This document shows, in pieces, positions 36,373-44,253 of a stretch of DNA of 64,000 bases (its first letter is position 1; each line of letters starts with the position of its first letter). Both the position numbers and the translations under genes were made by a program. The stretch is from Egicoccus sp. AB-alg6-2. GTDB taxonomy: Bacteria; Actinomycetota; Nitriliruptoria; Nitriliruptorales; Nitriliruptoraceae. The notes under the pieces are model-generated. The model was not told the origin of the DNA and made no database searches. It saw only the letters and a list, made by a program, of their open reading frames with translations. The stretch covers positions 186,001 through 250,000 of the forward strand of contig NZ_JBGUAY010000004.1 of the NCBI RefSeq assembly GCF_041821025.1, given 5' to 3'.

Positions 36373-37394
36373 GCGACCTCCTCGTGATCGGAGGCGGCCC
36401 CGCCGGGCTGGCCACCGCGCTCCACGCCGCGCGTGCAGGGCTCGACGTCACCCTGTGGGACAAACGTTCCGGCGACATCGACAAGGCGTGCGGGGAGGGG
36501 CTGATGCCCGGTGCGGTCTCCGCGCTCGCGGACCTCGGGATCGCGCCAGACGGCCAAGACCTCGTCGGGATCCGTTACCTGGCCGGGCACCGCGCCGTCG
36601 AGGCGGCGTTCCGAAGCGGGCTCGGCCGCGGCGTCCGCCGCACCACCTTGCACGCGGCGATGCGGTCCGCGGCCAGGGCGTCCGGGATCTCCTTCGAACA
36701 GCGGCGCGCTCGGCAGATCCGACAGGATCCTGACGGAGTGGCGGTCGACGGTCAGCGCTTCCGGTACGTCGCCGCCGCCGACGGACTCCACTCACCGGTC
36801 CGGCGCGCACTCGGGCTCGACGGGCGACCTTCCCCTCGGCGGCGCTATGGCGTGCGACGGCACTACCGGCTTCCGCCCTGGACGTCGTACGTCGAGGTGC
36901 ACTGGGCCGAGTCGGTCGAGGCCTACGTCACCCCCGTGACCGCAGACGTCGTCGGCGTCGCCATGCTGACCTCCGCACGCGGCGCGTTCGACGACCATCT
37001 GACCCGGTTCCCGCTCCTGCGGGCGCGGCTGCGCGACGCCGCCCCGATCGGCGACGTCCTCGGCGCCGGTCCCCTGCGCCAGCGGGCCCGGTCGCGGGTG
37101 GCCGGAAGGGTGCTGCTCGTCGGGGACGCCGGCGGCTACGTCGACGCCCTCACCGGCGAAGGCGTGGCGATGGCCGTGCTGCAGGCTCGGGCGGCCGTCG
37201 CCGCCATCGTGGCCGAGGACCCCAGCCGCTACGAGCGCGAGTGGCACACCATCACGCGGCGGTACCGCCTGCTGACGGCCTCGCTGCTGAGCGCCACGCG
37301 CTTGCACCCGATCCGCCGGGCGCTGGTCCCGACCGCCGAGCGCCTGCCCGGGGTGTTCTCCGCGGCGGTCAACGCCATCGCGAGGCCCACGTGA
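36369..37394 (+). CDS. FAD-dependent oxidoreductase/monooxygenase, 341 aa
   Basis: LLVIGGGPAGLATALHAA binds FAD; DKACGEGLMPGAV resembles the reductase two genes upstream, and LLVGDAGGYVDALTGEGVAMA is the second FAD motif. Likely reactions are hydroxylation or quinone formation on the polyketide ring (compare SrsC), or prenyl reduction. TTG 36369 is chosen because it overlaps the preceding stop as TTGA and starts directly at the FAD motif. Last gene of the operon; it converges with tRNA-Leu. Confidence 0.87.
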   Translation: MSDLLVIGGGPAGLATALHAARAGLDVTLWDKRSGDIDKACGEGLMPGAVSALADLGIAPDGQDLVGIRYLAGHRAVEAAFRSGLGRGVRRTTLHAAMRSAARASGISFEQRRARQIRQDPDGVAVDGQRFRYVAAADGLHSPVRRALGLDGRPSPRRRYGVRRHYRLPPWTSYVEVHWAESVEAYVTPVTADVVGVAMLTSARGAFDDHLTRFPLLRARLRDAAPIGDVLGAGPLRQRARSRVAGRVLLVGDAGGYVDALTGEGVAMAVLQARAAVAAIVAEDPSRYEREWHTITRRYRLLTASLLSATRLHPIRRALVPTAERLPGVFSAAVNAIARPT

Positions 37395-37472
37395 CCGCGG
37401 CGCCGTCGACCTGAGCGGACCCGCCAGCCGCGGGGTTCGCGACGAGGGTGTCGACCTGGTGCACGGCCGACG

Positions 37473-37500
37473 AAAACGCCCCCGACCTCGGTCGGGGGCG
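37473..37500 (-). terminator. Rho-independent terminator of tRNA-Leu
   Basis: A perfect 10-bp GC stem (37477-37486 with 37491-37500) with a 4-base loop, followed on the minus strand by TTTT (37476-37473). It lies 50 bases past the tRNA 3' end. The stem may also stop plus-strand readthrough from the lipid operon. Confidence 0.85.
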
Positions 37501-37549
37501 CTTCGGTGTGGTTGTCGGACCGGCCGCAGTGACCGGTCGTGCCATGAAG

Positions 37550-37633
37550 TGCGCGAGAGAGGACTTGAACCTCCACCCTCTTTCGAGGACACGGCCCTCA
37601 ACCGTGCGCGTCTGCCTATTCCGCCACTCGCGC
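37550..37633 (-). tRNA. tRNA-Leu (anticodon GAG)
   Basis: 84 nt. Acceptor GCGCGAG pairs with CTCGCGC, discriminator A, anticodon stem CACGG/CCGTG with loop TTGAGGG, giving GAG (minus strand of 37597-37599). A long variable arm (class II) and a T-arm GGAGG-TTCAAGT-CCTCT are present. CCA is not encoded. It reads CUC and CUU codons; CUC is frequent in this genome. Confidence 0.97.
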
Positions 37634-37665
37634 GTGTGCGGGCGAGACCGCCCGCGGAGTCGCGA

Positions 37666-37695
37666 AGCGTAGCCGCTGGGGCCACCCCCCGCCAA
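37666..37695 (-). promoter_or_regulatory. sigma70-type promoter of tRNA-Leu
   Basis: TTGGCG (37690-37695) and TACGCT (37666-37671) on the minus strand, 18 bases apart, place the start about 25 bases before the mature tRNA 5' end. Confidence 0.65.
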
Positions 37696-37737
37696 TGCGC
37701 AGGTCCTCGCAGCGGCTTGTCCGAGGCGGCCATCGGC

Positions 37738-39678
37738 TCAGCTTCCGACGACGCGGACCTCGGTCAGGTCGATGCGGCCGAAGGGGGCCCACCGCAGCCC
37801 CTCGACCTCGGGAGCGACCACGCGCGGCTGGCGATACCACAGCAACGGCAGGACCGGCTGGTCCTGCAGGATCAGGCGCTCGGCCTCGCGGTAGCGGGTC
37901 CGCGCCGCGGCGGGCTGCTCCAGCGATCTCGCCTCGTCCAGCAGCGCGTCGACCCGCTCGTCGGCGTACCCGGTGAGGTTCTCGCGGCCGATCTCGCCGC
38001 TGTGGAACAACGGGCGTAGGTAGGCGCCGGGGCTGGGGTCACCGCTCTCCCACCCGATGCGGAACACGCCGGCCCCCCGCTCGCGCACACGCTGGACGAA
38101 GGGACCCAGGTCGAGGGCCTCGAGGTCCACCGTGATCCCCAGCGCCGCCTCGATGTCATCGGCCATCCGCTCGGCGACCGCACTGTGGGTCCGACCGCGG
38201 TTGTGGGTCAGGGTGATCCGTGCGAGTTCGTCGGGCAGCGGCGCCGGTTCGACACCTTCCTCGTCCCCATCGTCCGCCTCGGCTCCACCTTCTCCGCCCT
38301 CGGCTCCCTCCGCTGCCTCGGGATCGTCGCCGTCACCGGCGGCATCGGTGGGCTCGTCCCCGTCGTCGGGGTCCTCGGCGACGTCCGAGCCGGCGGCGTC
38401 GTCCGGGGCGGTGACCTCACCGGGTTCAGCGCCTTCGCCGGGTTCCCCGGTCACCCCCCCGGCCTCGCCATCCTCGGCCCCTTCGGCCTCGGCAGCCGCG
38501 TACTCCGCGGCGACCTCCTGCCACAGCGACCGCGCCTGCACCGGGTCGTGGCGGCAATAGGCGCAGGCGCGGGCCTGCGCGCCGGGCACGGACGGCGGGA
38601 CGATGCCGTACGCGGCGACGCGTGAGCCGGCCAGCACCTGCCCGGCCAGCCGGGGACGGTCGATCGACAGCGACAGTGCACGTCGGACGCGCACGTCGTC
38701 GAAGGGAGGCCGGGACGTGTCGAAGCCGTACAGGTAGACGGTCGCCGTGATGCCGTCGAGCAGTCCGGGCCCGCGGTAGCCGTCCGGAGAGGTGCCGAAG
38801 CGATCGCGGGCCGGCTCGATCCGTTCGGGCGGGATCTGGGCCACGTGGAGCTGCCCGGCCAGCAGGTCGTCCCACTGCTGGTCCTGGGGAGCGCTCTCGG
38901 CGTACACCGACAGGACGACCTCGTCGAGCAGCGGGGCCCGGTGGTGGTTGGGGAAGCGCGCCAGCCGCAGGAACTGCCCCGGCTCGCGCGGTTCCCGCAT
39001 CGCGAAGGGACCGTTGCCGATCGGCTGCAGCGCGAACGCCTCGAGGTCCTCGTCGGCGCTGGCAGGGACCGGCACCAGGCTCGGGTCGGCCAGGGTGCGC
39101 AGGAACCCGGGCTCGGGGCCGACGAGCTCGATCTGCAGCGTCCGTTCGTCGATGGCACGCAGGCCCGACACCGTGCCGCCGCGCTGCTGGGCCGAGGCCG
39201 CTCCCTCGACCGACTCGAGCAGGAAACCGAGGTAGGACGGCGGGCGCGCCGCCCCGTCGAGCAGCCGGGTGAAGGTGCGGACGAAGTCCCGTGCGGTGAC
39301 CGGCGTGCCGTCGTGGAACTGCGCCTCCCGCAGGTGGAAGATCCACCGTGCGCCCTCGTCGAGCATCTCCCAGTGCGTCGCGGCCGCCGGCACGACCTGC
39401 AGGCGCTCGTCGAAGGTCACCAGCGGCTCGAAGAGCGAGCCGACGACCAACTCGCCCTCGTCGTCGGCGACGAACCGCGGGTCGATGCTGACGGGGTCGA
39501 GCGCCAGGCCGATCCGCAGCGTCCCCCCGGACGCGTCACCGGTGGCGCCCGCCGACGGCAGGGTCGGGGCCGTGGCGGGCGGTTCGGGGTCGCCCACCGC
39601 ACCACCCGTGCAGGCGCCGAACAGCAACGTTCCCATCACGAACGCCGCCAGCCGGCGCGCCGTGGCGGAAGGGGTCAG
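37738..39678 (-). CDS. ABC-transporter substrate-binding lipoprotein, peptide/oligopeptide family 5, with acidic insertion
   Basis: An extracytoplasmic SBP_bac_5 protein anchored by a lipobox (LLFGAC). Family landmarks: LRIGLALDPVSIDPR, FHDGTPVTARDFVRTFTRLLDG, RRALSLSIDRPRLAGQVLAG, and PLLWYRQPRVV near the end. Residues about 390-480 are an Asp/Glu/Gly/Ala-rich low-complexity insertion in the middle of the fold, absent from typical members. The start is uncertain: only a CTG at 39678, overlapping the SecG stop as CTGA, gives a signal with the expected two Arg; GTG 39639 and ATG 39636 lack a basic n-region. No permease genes adjoin it. Confidence 0.85.
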   Translation of the reverse strand: MTPSATARRLAAFVMGTLLFGACTGGAVGDPEPPATAPTLPSAGATGDASGGTLRIGLALDPVSIDPRFVADDEGELVVGSLFEPLVTFDERLQVVPAAATHWEMLDEGARWIFHLREAQFHDGTPVTARDFVRTFTRLLDGAARPPSYLGFLLESVEGAASAQQRGGTVSGLRAIDERTLQIELVGPEPGFLRTLADPSLVPVPASADEDLEAFALQPIGNGPFAMREPREPGQFLRLARFPNHHRAPLLDEVVLSVYAESAPQDQQWDDLLAGQLHVAQIPPERIEPARDRFGTSPDGYRGPGLLDGITATVYLYGFDTSRPPFDDVRVRRALSLSIDRPRLAGQVLAGSRVAAYGIVPPSVPGAQARACAYCRHDPVQARSLWQEVAAEYAAAEAEGAEDGEAGGVTGEPGEGAEPGEVTAPDDAAGSDVAEDPDDGDEPTDAAGDGDDPEAAEGAEGGEGGAEADDGDEEGVEPAPLPDELARITLTHNRGRTHSAVAERMADDIEAALGITVDLEALDLGPFVQRVRERGAGVFRIGWESGDPSPGAYLRPLFHSGEIGRENLTGYADERVDALLDEARSLEQPAAARTRYREAERLILQDQPVLPLLWYRQPRVVAPEVEGLRWAPFGRIDLTEVRVVGS

Positions 39679-39902
39679 AGCAGGACGACGAGTGCGCAGT
39701 TGGTGGCGCCGAACAGCAGGGCCGTGAAGATCGTGAGCCGGTCGAGGTTGCGCTCGACGACCGCCGAGCCCTGCAGGCCGCCGCCCGCCCCGCCACCGAA
39801 CATGTCGGAGAGCCCGCCGCCCTGCCCACGGTGGAGCAGGATGAACAGGATGAGCACGAGCGAGAGCAGCACGTGGAGGGTGACGAGGATGCCGACGAGC
39901 AC
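39675..39902 (-). CDS. secG: protein-export membrane protein SecG
   Basis: 75 residues with two hydrophobic segments, the first VTLHVLLSLVLILFILLH, then the SecG loop GQGGGLSDMFGGG and NLDRLTIFTALLF. It stabilises the SecYE channel. GTG 39902 follows CGGGGGACC. In many actinobacteria secG directly follows tpiA on the same strand; here tpiA lies more than 10 kb away. A TACCCT -10-like element is present about 45 bases upstream. Confidence 0.93.
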   Translation of the reverse strand: MLVGILVTLHVLLSLVLILFILLHRGQGGGLSDMFGGGAGGGLQGSAVVERNLDRLTIFTALLFGATNCALVVLL

Positions 39903-39988
39903 GGGTGGTCCCCCGGAGGGTCACGGGACGGAAGTGGGGCGAGGGTAGCAGCGGCGAAGGGCTCCCTGCCGCCGCCTGCCCGCAGGCG

Positions 39989-41359
39989 TCACTGGGGCGC
40001 GAGCGGCAGCCAGTAGGCACGGAACCCCTCGCGGCCCTGGCCGGCCACCACCGGCGTGGGGTTCGACCACCGTCGCGTCAACGCATCGTCGACGCGGATG
40101 TCGGGGCGCGGACGCAGGCCGAGTCCGACGCGGCGTTCGCCGACGGGGCACTCGGCGCCGTCGACGCCGCAGGCACGCAGGGTGCTGCGCCGGTTCTCGT
40201 AGCTGCGCTCGTCGAGTTGCGCGTAACCCGTCACGCTGGGCTTGCCGACGTCGAGGTGGCTGCGCCGGTAGACGTCGAAGGCGCGGGCCGGCACGACGGG
40301 TTCGGCATTGCGTTCGGCCACGGTCGGCGCGGTTCCCGACCAGACCAGCGCGACCGCGTCACGTTCGTGCTCGGCGCCCGTGAGCACCCCCGGGACCACG
40401 AGCGCACCGGCGACGGCGAGCACGACCGTGCCCGTCAGCGCGAACGACTCGGCGATCTTGCGGGGACGCGAGATCGGCGGTTGCTCCTCCACCAAGATCC
40501 GGACCCGGTCGACCAGCGACCCGCCGGGCGCCAGGGCCGCACACGGATGCGACACCGACGGTCCGGCCTCGATGACCTTGAGCAGCCCACTGGCGAGCGC
40601 GCCCGGCCGTTCGGTGACGGCCACCGCGACCTGGTCCGCGGCCAGCTCGCGTTCCCGGTGCAACTGCCGGACGGCCCAGCCCCCTCCCGGAACGAAGAAG
40701 GTGAGGTCGCGAACCGCGCCGAGCACCCCCGAGACCAGGTTGTCGCGCCGGCGCACGTGCGCGAGTTCGTGGGCGAGGACCCCCTCGAGCTCGGCCGGAT
40801 CGAGCCGCTCGAGCAGGTCCTGCCCCAGCAGGACCACCGGGCGCCGCGTGCCGACGACGAGCGCCCCGCCGGGGCACGCCGGAAGCAACGCGACCGCCGG
40901 CGCCGGCACACGCAGGCGCGCCGCCAACTGTTCGGTGATCGCCTGTAGCTGCGGGGCGGCGGTGCCCTCGCGCCGGGCGAGCATCGCGTGACGTCGCGCC
41001 GACCGGAACACCTGGCCGCGCCGCCACAGCCTCACGCCGGCGACCGAGGCCCACACGCCCACCAGCAGCGGTGCGGCGATCGGGGCGAAGTGGAGGTAGC
41101 CGTCCCGGACCGGGATCGGCAGCGCGTCGGCACCGTCCACGGGCAGCATCAGCGACGGCAGATGCAGGCTGCCCCAGGTGAGCGCCACCACGCCCGCGAC
41201 GGCCGCGGCCGGCGCCATGGCCGTCGCCACGCGCACCGATGGCGCTCGGAGGCCGGTGCGCAGCAGGCTGCGCACGAGCAGCATGCTGCCCACGGTCGCG
41301 AGGACCGCACGCACCGCCACCGACTCCAGCGGCAGCGTCAGGAGGACACCGAGGTCCAC
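39989..41359 (-). CDS. M56-family membrane metallopeptidase (BlaR1/MecR1-like), 456 aa
   Basis: Several N-terminal membrane helices, then the zinc-peptidase motif HELAH (about residues 193-197) in VLAHELAHVRRRDN, with the downstream RELAADQVAV. In BlaR1/MecR1 this domain cleaves the partner BlaI-type repressor. The last 140 residues after a fourth hydrophobic segment are unrecognised, and no penicillin-binding sensor motif (SxxK) stands out, so the signal is unlikely to be a beta-lactam. GTG 41359 lies five bases after the BlaI-type stop. Confidence 0.9.
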   Translation of the reverse strand: MDLGVLLTLPLESVAVRAVLATVGSMLLVRSLLRTGLRAPSVRVATAMAPAAAVAGVVALTWGSLHLPSLMLPVDGADALPIPVRDGYLHFAPIAAPLLVGVWASVAGVRLWRRGQVFRSARRHAMLARREGTAAPQLQAITEQLAARLRVPAPAVALLPACPGGALVVGTRRPVVLLGQDLLERLDPAELEGVLAHELAHVRRRDNLVSGVLGAVRDLTFFVPGGGWAVRQLHRERELAADQVAVAVTERPGALASGLLKVIEAGPSVSHPCAALAPGGSLVDRVRILVEEQPPISRPRKIAESFALTGTVVLAVAGALVVPGVLTGAEHERDAVALVWSGTAPTVAERNAEPVVPARAFDVYRRSHLDVGKPSVTGYAQLDERSYENRRSTLRACGVDGAECPVGERRVGLGLRPRPDIRVDDALTRRWSNPTPVVAGQGREGFRAYWLPLAPQ

Positions 41360-41364
41360 GGGCG

Positions 41365-41766
41365 TCAGCGTTCGGCGCTACGGCGGCGCTCGACCGCTGC
41401 CCGGAGATCGTCGAGCGTGACCCCGTCGACGTCGTCGACGACGTCGGCGAGATACGCGGCTGCGGGCTCGGGATAGCGTTCGAAGAGCCAGGAGAGCACG
41501 TCCCCGACCGCCGACTGGGCGTAGTCCTCGCGGCTGACGGCCGGGCGGTAGCGGTGGGCCAGTCCGGCCGTGTCGCGCTCGAGCAGCCCCTTGCTCGCGA
41601 GCCGGGCCATGGTGGTCATGACCGTGGTGTAGGCGATGTTGCGTACACGAGCGAGCTCGTCGTGCACGTCACGGACGGTGGCGTCGCCGAGGCGCCACGA
41701 GACGTCCATGACCTCCTGCTCCAGCGGGCCGAGCAGCGTCTCCAGGGGTTCGTTGCGTCGTGTCAC
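41365..41766 (-). CDS. BlaI/MecI/CopY-family transcriptional repressor, 133 aa
   Basis: A winged-helix repressor: LGPLEQEVMDVSWRLGDATV, then VRNIAYTTVMTTMARLASKGLLERD, the recognition helix and wing typical of the family, and a C-terminal dimerisation helix region. GTG 41766 is chosen because GAGGCGAGG precedes it; the longer frame starts in non-conserved sequence. Paired with the M56 peptidase gene as in bla/mec switches. A TAGCAT -10-like box lies about 50 bases upstream. Confidence 0.92.
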   Translation of the reverse strand: MTRRNEPLETLLGPLEQEVMDVSWRLGDATVRDVHDELARVRNIAYTTVMTTMARLASKGLLERDTAGLAHRYRPAVSREDYAQSAVGDVLSWLFERYPEPAAAYLADVVDDVDGVTLDDLRAAVERRRSAER

Positions 41767-42009
41767 GCGCACACCTCGCCTCTCCGCAGGTCCGTGGCCC
41801 ACGTCTCCGCGCCCGATGCTAGCCGGCATCCGGCCCGCTGGACAGGACCGATCGCATCCGCGCACGAGGCGACGGCGTGGGTCGTGCCGCCGTGCGCCAA
41901 GCGCCCCGGGGAGCGGTGGGGACTAGCCATTCCTTATCGTCTCCCCCGGCGTGGGGGACGCCCACACGCGGGTCGTGGGAGGAGGCGGCCACCGAAGGGG
42001 CGAGCGAAG

Positions 42010-43407
42010 TTGTCGAACGTGGGCCAACGAGGCGGGACGGCGCGGAGCCAGGCCGACCCCGCGCGGCCGCGTGGGCTGGGGGCCAACTACCGGAAGCTGT
42101 GGACCGCCTCCACCGTTTCCAATCTGGGCGACGGGATCGACTCCGCGGCCATTCCGCTGCTCGCCGAGGCGCTGACACGCAACCCCATGCTGTTCGCCGG
42201 CGTCGCCATCGCTGGCCGGCTGCCGTGGCTGGTGTTCTCCCTGCACGCCGGCGTCATCGCCGACCGTGTCGACCGTCGCCGGCTGATGTATCTGTGCAAT
42301 CTCGTCCGCTTCGCGCTGATGGCGCTCCTCGGCACCGCCATCGTCCTCGACGTCGCCAACGTCTGGCTGCTGTACGCGGTCGCGGTCGGACTCGGCACTT
42401 TCGAGGTGCTGTTCGACAACGCCGCCAACGCCCTGATGCCCGCCGTGGTCCGCCGCGACCAGCTCGAGAAGGCCAACGGCCGCCTCTTCGCAGGTGAGGT
42501 GGTCACCAACCAGTTCGTCGGCCCCGCACTCGGCGCCTACCTGTTCGGCCTCGCGGCGGCGCTGCCCATCCTGCTCGACGCCGGCACCTTCCTGGTCTCG
42601 GCCGGGTTGATCTTCGCCATGACCGGGACCTATTCCCGTGCACATCGCCGCACGACGCGGTTGTCGGTCGAGGCGGAGTCGCTCGCGCCCGCCGATGGCG
42701 ACCAGGTCGCCACCGACCCCTCCGTGGCCAGCCCGGCCGGCACCATCTCCTCCCCCGGGCGCCCCCGGGCGGTCGCGGAGATCCGTGAGGGGCTGGCGTG
42801 GCTGCGACAGCATCGCCTCCTGCGCACCTTCGCCCTGCTGACGGCCGCGATGAACGGTGCCACGATGATGGGCTACTCCATCCTCGCGTTGTTCGTCGTC
42901 GGCCCCGAGTCGGTCCTCCAACTGGGCCAGGCCGCCTTCGGGCTGTTGTTCGTGGCCGGGGCGACGGGGTCGCTGCTCGGCAGTTTCGGCGCCGAGCGCA
43001 CCGCATCTCTGCTGGGGCGCGGCACCGCGCTGCGGGCCGCACTGCTGGTCGTCGGCCTGGTGCCCCTCGCGATCGGCGCCACCGGCAACGTGCTGGTGTA
43101 CCTCGTCGCCCAGGCGATGTACGGGTTCGCCGCCGTGACCTGGAACGTCATCACGGTCTCGCTGCGGCAACGCCTCGTCCCCGACGAACTGCTCGGACGG
43201 GTCAACAGCGTGTTCCGCTTCCTCGGCTGGGGAGCGATGCCGTTCGGCGCCCTCGTCGGAGGACTCACCGCCACCGCCTTCGGCCTCCGGGCACCCTGGT
43301 TCACCGCCGCAGCGGTGATGAGCGTGGCCATCGTGCTGGCGCTTCCGATCGTGACACCGCGCGCCGTCGCCGCAGCGGACGACGAGGCCAGGGCCACCGA
43401 GAGGTAG
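42010..43407 (+). CDS. major facilitator superfamily transporter, 465 aa
   Basis: About 12 hydrophobic segments in two halves joined by a polar loop (residues about 210-255). LWTASTVSNLGDGID at the N-terminus, HAGVIADRVDRRRLMYL after helix 2 (motif A-like D-RxDRR) and LGRVNSVFRFLGWGAMPFGAL resemble MFS_3 exporters such as the EntS/macrolide-efflux group. Start TTG 42010 with GAAGGGG upstream is my choice; no better ATG/GTG lies nearby. Substrate unknown. It is divergent from the BlaI/M56 pair (243 bases), so that switch could regulate it. Confidence 0.87.
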   Translation: MSNVGQRGGTARSQADPARPRGLGANYRKLWTASTVSNLGDGIDSAAIPLLAEALTRNPMLFAGVAIAGRLPWLVFSLHAGVIADRVDRRRLMYLCNLVRFALMALLGTAIVLDVANVWLLYAVAVGLGTFEVLFDNAANALMPAVVRRDQLEKANGRLFAGEVVTNQFVGPALGAYLFGLAAALPILLDAGTFLVSAGLIFAMTGTYSRAHRRTTRLSVEAESLAPADGDQVATDPSVASPAGTISSPGRPRAVAEIREGLAWLRQHRLLRTFALLTAAMNGATMMGYSILALFVVGPESVLQLGQAAFGLLFVAGATGSLLGSFGAERTASLLGRGTALRAALLVVGLVPLAIGATGNVLVYLVAQAMYGFAAVTWNVITVSLRQRLVPDELLGRVNSVFRFLGWGAMPFGALVGGLTATAFGLRAPWFTAAAVMSVAIVLALPIVTPRAVAAADDEARATER

Positions 43408-43410
43408 CCT
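43405..43410 (+). promoter_or_regulatory. TAGCCT -10 element for a leaderless small membrane protein gene
   Basis: TAGCCT overlaps the stop of the MFS gene and lies seven bases before the GTG at 43418, so the transcript would begin at the start codon. Confidence 0.35.
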
Positions 43411-43417
43411 CGTCCCC

Positions 43418-43951
43418 GTGAGCCGTCTCGACCAGCCCCTGACCCTGTACCCGTCGCTGCGGGGCCTGCTGGCGGTGTTGCTGACGCCGCATCTGCTGAT
43501 CCTGCTCGGCGCCTGGGGTCTCTCGGCCGGTGGCAGCACCGTCGCCCTCGGCTTCGTGCTCGTCGGCATCGCCTCCGCGGCGCTGGGGCTCTTCGGCTAT
43601 CCGCACCGGGTCGTGGTCACGCCGGACGGCATCCAGATGGCGAGTGTGCTCCGCCGCCGCATGCTCCCCTGGGACGCCGTGCGGACCATCGAACGCACCC
43701 GTCCGGGGGCGGCGGCCATGGCGCGCGCGCGGACGGCGGGCGACGGCCCGCGTCCGGTCACCGGCGGACTGCTCGCCCGCGGCCACGGCCGGCGTCGCTG
43801 GATGCTGACCGACCACGTCGAGAGTCCGGACGAGTACGACCACCTGCGCGCGATTGCGGCGGCGGCTCCCGGTGCGCCCCGGGTCGTGGCGAAGCGCCCC
43901 CTCGAGGGAACCCCTCCGACCTCGCTGTACCGGCGCCGCGTCGATCGCTGA
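43418..43951 (+). CDS. PH-domain-like membrane protein, 177 aa
   Basis: Two N-terminal hydrophobic segments (LAVLLTPHLLILLGAWGLS and VALGFVLVGIASAALGLFG) followed by a small beta-rich domain: YPHRVVVTPDGIQMASVLRR, then MLPWDAVRTIERTR. That pattern matches bacterial PH-like domains exposed to the cytosol. The Pro/Arg-rich tail is disordered. Ten bases separate it from the MFS gene, so it may be co-transcribed or leaderless. Function unknown. Confidence 0.75.
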   Translation: MSRLDQPLTLYPSLRGLLAVLLTPHLLILLGAWGLSAGGSTVALGFVLVGIASAALGLFGYPHRVVVTPDGIQMASVLRRRMLPWDAVRTIERTRPGAAAMARARTAGDGPRPVTGGLLARGHGRRRWMLTDHVESPDEYDHLRAIAAAAPGAPRVVAKRPLEGTPPTSLYRRRVDR

Positions 43952-44253
43952 CCGGCATCCACGACGGTTCGAGCGCGTCGCGATCACCGAGGGTGCACGC
44001 CGTTGTCCCCATACCGCGGACCACGTCCTTCTGGGGGGCATTTCTGGCGCAGTCGTGGCCGAACGTCCGGTGGGCGAACACGCTTCCATGACGCGCGTTG
44101 CGCCGGTGATAGGTTCCTACGGCCACCGTAGTAGGCCGCGTATCGGTCTTCCGCGGCGCAAGAAGGACCCAGTCATCGGACGGGAGAACACCCCCCGGGT
44201 GGATCCGCTGACAGCGTCCGGGACTCGCACTTCCCATTACCAAGGAGTGATAC
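43952..44253. promoter_or_regulatory. 302-base intergenic region upstream of the Dpp/Opp operon
   Basis: No credible ORF with a ribosome binding site is seen on either strand. It holds TAGGTT (44110-44115), a -10-like hexamer without a convincing -35, and immediately downstream an inverted repeat CTACGG-CCA-CCGTAG (44117-44131). A CAAGGAG site precedes ATG 44254. If TAGGTT is the -10, the inverted repeat covers the transcription start and the leader would be about 130 bases, long enough for control. No known riboswitch recognised. Confidence 0.45.
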
